DNA from: Victivallales bacterium | Lineage (GTDB): Bacteria > Verrucomicrobiota > Lentisphaeria > Oligosphaerales > Oligosphaeraceae | Direction of reading: 5' to 3' | Assembly: GCA_017543165.1 (NCBI GenBank) | Contig: JAFYGL010000573.1 | Location: 1-9,730, forward strand | Length of the DNA stretch: 9,730 nt | Part shown: piece after piece, positions 6,447 through 9,730 of the stretch | Numbering within the stretch: position 1 is the stretch's first letter | Layout: each line of letters begins with the position of its first letter | Position numbers and translations under genes: made by a program | Notes under the pieces: model-generated | The model's input: the letters and a program-made list of their open reading frames with translations, nothing else | Databases searched by the model: none | What the model was told of the DNA's origin: nothing

Positions 6447-8038
6447 CACTTGCCAGCAGCGGCAATGCAAGCCTCCTTCAGCGATTCAAGCGTGGCTGGC
6501 TTTATCAGCACACCCGAAAACCCCTTCTCCGCGTATGTGTCCTTGAATTCCACATCCGCCGTGAAAAGATAGACAGGCAATGCAGACAACTTTGCGTCCG
6601 CGCGAATGGCGCTCACCAGTTCCTCGCCAGTCATCTGGGGCATGAACATGTCTGTTATCACCAGATCAAAGGCGCCTGCCCCCTCGCGCTCCAGAAGCGC
6701 CAGTGCATCCGCGCCATTGGCCACCGATGTCACATCCGTCACGCCCAGCTTCTTCAACAGCGACTTAAGCACAATGTGGTTTATCCTCGTGTCATCTGCA
6801 AAAAGGACCCTCAATCCGGCGGCGACAGATTGAGGCAGCGAACATGTCTTCTCCGCCTTCTCATCCGCCGCAGTTGTCCCGCTCGATGCAGCAGCAAGGT
6901 TCGGTATGACTATGGAGAACGTCGTCCCCACCCCCAATGTGGACGCGATTGCCAGGTCTCCGCCCATTGCCTTGGCAAGCTGGCGGCATATCGCCAGACC
7001 AAGCCCCGTCCCCTTCGCCTTTGCCTTGTTGCACCCCACCTGCACGAACGGGGAGGCCAGCCGCTTCTGGTCTGCCTCGCTTATTCCGCAGCCTGTGTCC
7101 TGCACGGCCATGGTGAAAGTCCCCTTTTCAGGGCCCGTGGGTTCGAACGAGGCACGCAGCTCGACAAAGCCTTCCTTTGTGAATTTCACCGCATTGCCAA
7201 CCAGGTTGAACGCAATCTGCCTAATCCTCTGCGGATCCAGCATGAGCAAGGGCATGTCGCCTGCCTTGCAGCGCAGCTCCAGTTCCTTGTTCTGGTTGCT
7301 GAAACGGAACGAGGACACGATTTCCTCAAGCACCTTTGCCGTTTCAGTGGGCTCGGGGCAAATCTCCATCTTGCCGGATTCAAGCTTGGACAAATCCAGG
7401 ATGTCATTCACCAGCTGGAGCAGCGTCTTGCTGCTGACATTGATGGATTCCACCGCGTTGTCGTGCTCCTCCTTGGAATCAAAGCCCATTTTCAGAAGCT
7501 GGGAAAAGCCGATTATCGCGTTGAGCGGGGTGCGTATGTCATGGCTGACAGTGGAGAAGAACAGGCTTTTCGCCAGCGCCTGCTGTATGCGTTCGCAGAA
7601 AACCTCGTTCGCCCGCTTGTCCTTCAGCGTTATGTGGAAATGGGCATGAAGCGTTTCCCGCGTTAGCGGCTTCATTGTCATGCCGTTCATTCCTGCAGAG
7701 ATGGCGTTGTCGAAAATGGCGGGATTTGTGTCCGCCGAAATGCCGATTATGGGCAGCCTCTTGGCCTTTGGGTGCTCTGAAGCCCTGAACTCCGAACATG
7801 CCTCAATTCCGCTCTTGCCAGGCATGTTAATGTCAGTCAGAACCAGGTCGATCTTCTCGCCGCCAGGCGCATTCAGCCTCTCAAGAAGCTCGTCGCCATC
7901 CTTTGCAGTGATGCACTTGGCCCCCAGGTCCTCAACTATGTTCGCCACAATCTCGCGGGCGATTTCCTCATCGTCCGCAATAAGCACCGTATATCCTTCA
8001 AAGTCTTTCATACCCATGTTTTTCCCTGCCCTTGTCAT
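6446..8038 (-). CDS. Soluble receiver-first hybrid histidine kinase, REC-HisKA-HATPase-REC (gene C)
   Basis: 530 residues with no membrane helix. REC1 (about 16-135) has pocket ADDEE, Asp69 in LTDINMPGKSG, Ser101 in ISAD and Lys123 in MKPLT. A helical linker leads to HisKA (SHDIRTPLNAIIGF, His166), HATPase_c (about 265-380; N box NLVGNAVKFT, G1 DTGCGIS, G2 GTGLGLAICRQL) and, after an Ala/Ser/Glu-rich linker, REC2 (about 408-527; FADDTRIN, Asp463 in ITDMFMPQMTG, Lys in LIKPA). There is no PAS or other ligand-sensing module. By inference its input is phosphorylation of, or contact with, REC1, which suits a kinase relaying signals from a neighbour. Its start lies 21 bp after the stop of D, so the two are probably co-transcribed. 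ATG 8038 gives the longest frame but has no clear ribosome site. ATG 8017 has AGGGA five bases upstream (8027-8023), and 8011 is also possible; all keep REC1 whole. Its TGA stop lies inside the heptamer array. Confidence 0.94.
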   Translation of the reverse strand: MTRAGKNMGMKDFEGYTVLIADDEEIAREIVANIVEDLGAKCITAKDGDELLERLNAPGGEKIDLVLTDINMPGKSGIEACSEFRASEHPKAKRLPIIGISADTNPAIFDNAISAGMNGMTMKPLTRETLHAHFHITLKDKRANEVFCERIQQALAKSLFFSTVSHDIRTPLNAIIGFSQLLKMGFDSKEEHDNAVESINVSSKTLLQLVNDILDLSKLESGKMEICPEPTETAKVLEEIVSSFRFSNQNKELELRCKAGDMPLLMLDPQRIRQIAFNLVGNAVKFTKEGFVELRASFEPTGPEKGTFTMAVQDTGCGISEADQKRLASPFVQVGCNKAKAKGTGLGLAICRQLAKAMGGDLAIASTLGVGTTFSIVIPNLAAASSGTTAADEKAEKTCSLPQSVAAGLRVLFADDTRINHIVLKSLLKKLGVTDVTSVANGADALALLEREGAGAFDLVITDMFMPQMTGEELVSAIRADAKLSALPVYLFTADVEFKDTYAEKGFSGVLIKPATLESLKEACIAAAGK

Positions 8039-8059
8039 TGATGCATGGCGGAGGACACG

Positions 8060-9730
8060 TCATCTTCTCTGCGCCTTGGCAAGCGCGACAATCTCCGAAT
8101 GCAGCTCGTCAAGCTGCTCCATAAGCTCCTCCACGCCATCCAGCCCGCCTGCGCGGGCTATCTCCACGATTTCAGAGCACGGCTCGTAAAGCGGATTAAG
8201 CCCAAGGGACGCGTACACCCCCTTGAGCTCATGGGAGGCCACGAACAAGGCCTCCGCATCCTTTGCCTCAAATGCGCTGTGCATGCGTTCAAGCGCAGTG
8301 TTCGTCGGCAGCTTGTAGAACATCTTCATATAGAATTTCTCATTGCCCATGAATGTCTTGGCTATGGTGTCGTCCACATCGCAGCCAATGCCCTTCAAAG
8401 TCTCCATGAGCGCCTCCTTCGTAAGAGGCCTGTTCAACAATATCGCGCTGGACATGGGACGCAGCTCCTGCGCCAGCGGAGCACGCTTCCCCCCCACTGG
8501 GCGATTAGCAAGAAGCCCCCCCAGCACGGACAGCAATTCCTTTATCCTGAACGGCTTGGCCACATGCGCGTTCATGCCGGCTGCAAGCGCGTCACGCTCG
8601 TCTGACTCAAATGCATTCGCCGACAATGCCACTATCGGTATGTCCGAAATACCCGCTATGTCCATTCCCCGTATTGCCCGCGTCGCCTCGTACCCGTTCA
8701 TCACTGGCATTTGCACATCCATCAGAATGGCGTCATAGAAGCCTACGCCGCCCTGCGCAACCTTCTCCACAGCCACCTGCCCGTTCTCGGCTGGGTCCAC
8801 CTCAAAGCCCAGGTCGGTGAGCATGGTAGTCGCAATATCCCTGTTGATTTCATTGTCCTCCACAAGCAGAAGCCGGCGGCATGAGAAATCAGCTTGCGAG
8901 ACATCGAACGTCTCACTCTGCTGCAAGGAAGCGACAGCGCTCTCATCCGCGTATGGAAGAGTGAGGGTGACGGTGAATTCCGTCCCCTTGCCCTGCTCCG
9001 TGTCCACGGCGATCGTGCCGTGCATGAGATCGATTATGCTCTTCGTTATGGTCATTCCAAGGCCTGTCCCCTGTATTCCGCTGACAGTGGAGTTCTGCTC
9101 ACGTTCAAAGGCATCGAAGATCCTGGCTGCGAACTCCTTGCTCATGCCGATGCCGGTGTCCTTCACATGAAGCTCGTATATGCCTGAGTCATCCCCCGCC
9201 TCGCCTGTCTGGGCCACCGATATGGAAATGCTCCCTTCTTCAGGCGTGAACTTGTAGGCATTGCTTATCAGGTTGAAAAGCACGCGGTTCAGGCGGTTCT
9301 TGTCACACAGCACGCAGGACTTGCGAACCTTGGACACATCAACCTTGAAATGAATTTTCTTGACGGACATCTGCGTGGCGAACATGTCCTTGACCTCGCC
9401 GAACAGCTCCTTTATGTCGATCGCAGTCGGCTCCAGCTCCATTCTACCGGATTCTATCCGGCTCATTTCAAGCACATCGTTGACCAGGGCCAGCAAATGA
9501 TGGCTGGACGCCTCGATTTTCTTCAGGTACTCGCGCAGATGCTTCTCCGTCACACCCCTGCGCTTGGCAAGTTCCGTGTAGCCGATTATGGCGTTCATGG
9601 GCGTCCTTATGTCATGGCTCATGTTGGACAGGAAGCCGCTTTTCGCCTTGTTGCTGTCCTCGGCCTTCGCGCGGGCTATGTCCAGCAGCTTTTCGCGGTA
9701 TTGCTGCGTGCGGTAAAGGCTGAAAATGAG
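8060..9730 (-). CDS. Hybrid histidine kinase with receiver and C-terminal HPt (gene D; 5' end beyond window)
   Basis: The frame is open at the window edge and shows the last 556 residues. ATG 9622 is internal to the HisKA domain and is not the real start. The first visible residues, LIFSLY followed by basic RTQQYREK, look like the end of a membrane helix, so a membrane-bound sensor probably lies upstream. Domains counted from the edge: HisKA (SHDIRTPMNAIIGY, His39), HATPase_c (about 142-262; N box NLISNAYKFTP, G1 DTGIGMS, G2 GTGLGMTITKSI), REC (about 287-405; VEDNEIN, Asp338 in LMDVQMPVMNG, Ser in LSANAF, Lys in VAKPF) and HPt (about 440-545) with His500 in the diagnostic SHELKG motif. This is the classic ArcB/BvgS-style order for a full His-Asp-His relay, whose final His donates phosphate to a separate response regulator not present here. 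It is the only visible HPt in the window. Its kinase core closely resembles that of gene A. Confidence 0.94.
   Translation of the reverse strand, partial: LIFSLYRTQQYREKLLDIARAKAEDSNKAKSGFLSNMSHDIRTPMNAIIGYTELAKRRGVTEKHLREYLKKIEASSHHLLALVNDVLEMSRIESGRMELEPTAIDIKELFGEVKDMFATQMSVKKIHFKVDVSKVRKSCVLCDKNRLNRVLFNLISNAYKFTPEEGSISISVAQTGEAGDDSGIYELHVKDTGIGMSKEFAARIFDAFEREQNSTVSGIQGTGLGMTITKSIIDLMHGTIAVDTEQGKGTEFTVTLTLPYADESAVASLQQSETFDVSQADFSCRRLLLVEDNEINRDIATTMLTDLGFEVDPAENGQVAVEKVAQGGVGFYDAILMDVQMPVMNGYEATRAIRGMDIAGISDIPIVALSANAFESDERDALAAGMNAHVAKPFRIKELLSVLGGLLANRPVGGKRAPLAQELRPMSSAILLNRPLTKEALMETLKGIGCDVDDTIAKTFMGNEKFYMKMFYKLPTNTALERMHSAFEAKDAEALFVASHELKGVYASLGLNPLYEPCSEIVEIARAGGLDGVEELMEQLDELHSEIVALAKAQRR

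Noticed and set aside
6260..7666. 468-codon open frame on the plus strand, starting in the C-B gap
   Set aside because: It begins within the palindromes and runs antisense through C. The translation is rich in Cys, His and Arg with no domain, whereas C has every kinase motif in order.
9600..9622. ATG 9622 as the start of gene D
   Set aside because: It is the Met of the H box (NMSHDIRTP). The same frame continues to the window edge with the normal upstream kinase sequence, so the gene starts outside the window.
1..9730. CRISPR array, transposase, tRNA or defence system
   Set aside because: No spaced repeat series of the right length, no transposase motif and no tRNA cloverleaf were seen; the only tandem repeat is the short heptamer array.

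Overview
The window is a dense block of signal-transduction genes, all read from the minus strand. Four consecutive hybrid sensor histidine kinases fill almost the whole 9.7 kb, and the first and last are cut by the window edges. In transcription order (high to low coordinates) they are: D (8060 to beyond 9730), apparently membrane-anchored, HisKA-HATPase-REC-HPt; C (6446-8038), soluble, REC-HisKA-HATPase-REC; B (2808-6221), soluble, with four sensor modules followed by HisKA-HATPase-REC-REC; and A (beyond 1 to 2585), an amino-acid-permease-like (APC) membrane domain fused to HisKA-HATPase-REC. No tRNA, rRNA, transposase, CRISPR array or DNA-binding response regulator is visible.

D and C are separated by only 21 bp and look co-transcribed. 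C and B are separated by 224 bp holding several inverted repeats, a tandem heptamer array that runs into the C stop codon, and a pair of direct repeats just upstream of B. B and A are separated by 222 bp holding an AT-rich patch that might carry a weak promoter for A. No gap exceeds 300 bp.

All four kinases keep the phospho-acceptor His and the ATP-binding N, G1 and G2 motifs. The five complete receivers keep their Asp and Lys. The sixth receiver, in A, is cut by the edge just after its Asp. Only D shows a histidine phosphotransfer (HPt) domain, so D could be the exit point of a shared phosphorelay. That is inference: no partner regulator is in view, and A could carry its own HPt past the edge. 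A is the most unusual gene, because a transporter fold with its core motifs intact sits where a sensor domain normally sits.

Organism: base composition looks moderate, slightly above half G+C by eye. Isoleucine ATA codons are frequent for that composition. Hybrid kinases with HDIRTPMNA-type H boxes are abundant in gut and rumen anaerobes of several phyla. Shine-Dalgarno signals are weak at all three visible starts. These points suggest a host-associated anaerobe with many two-component systems, but I cannot assign a phylum.
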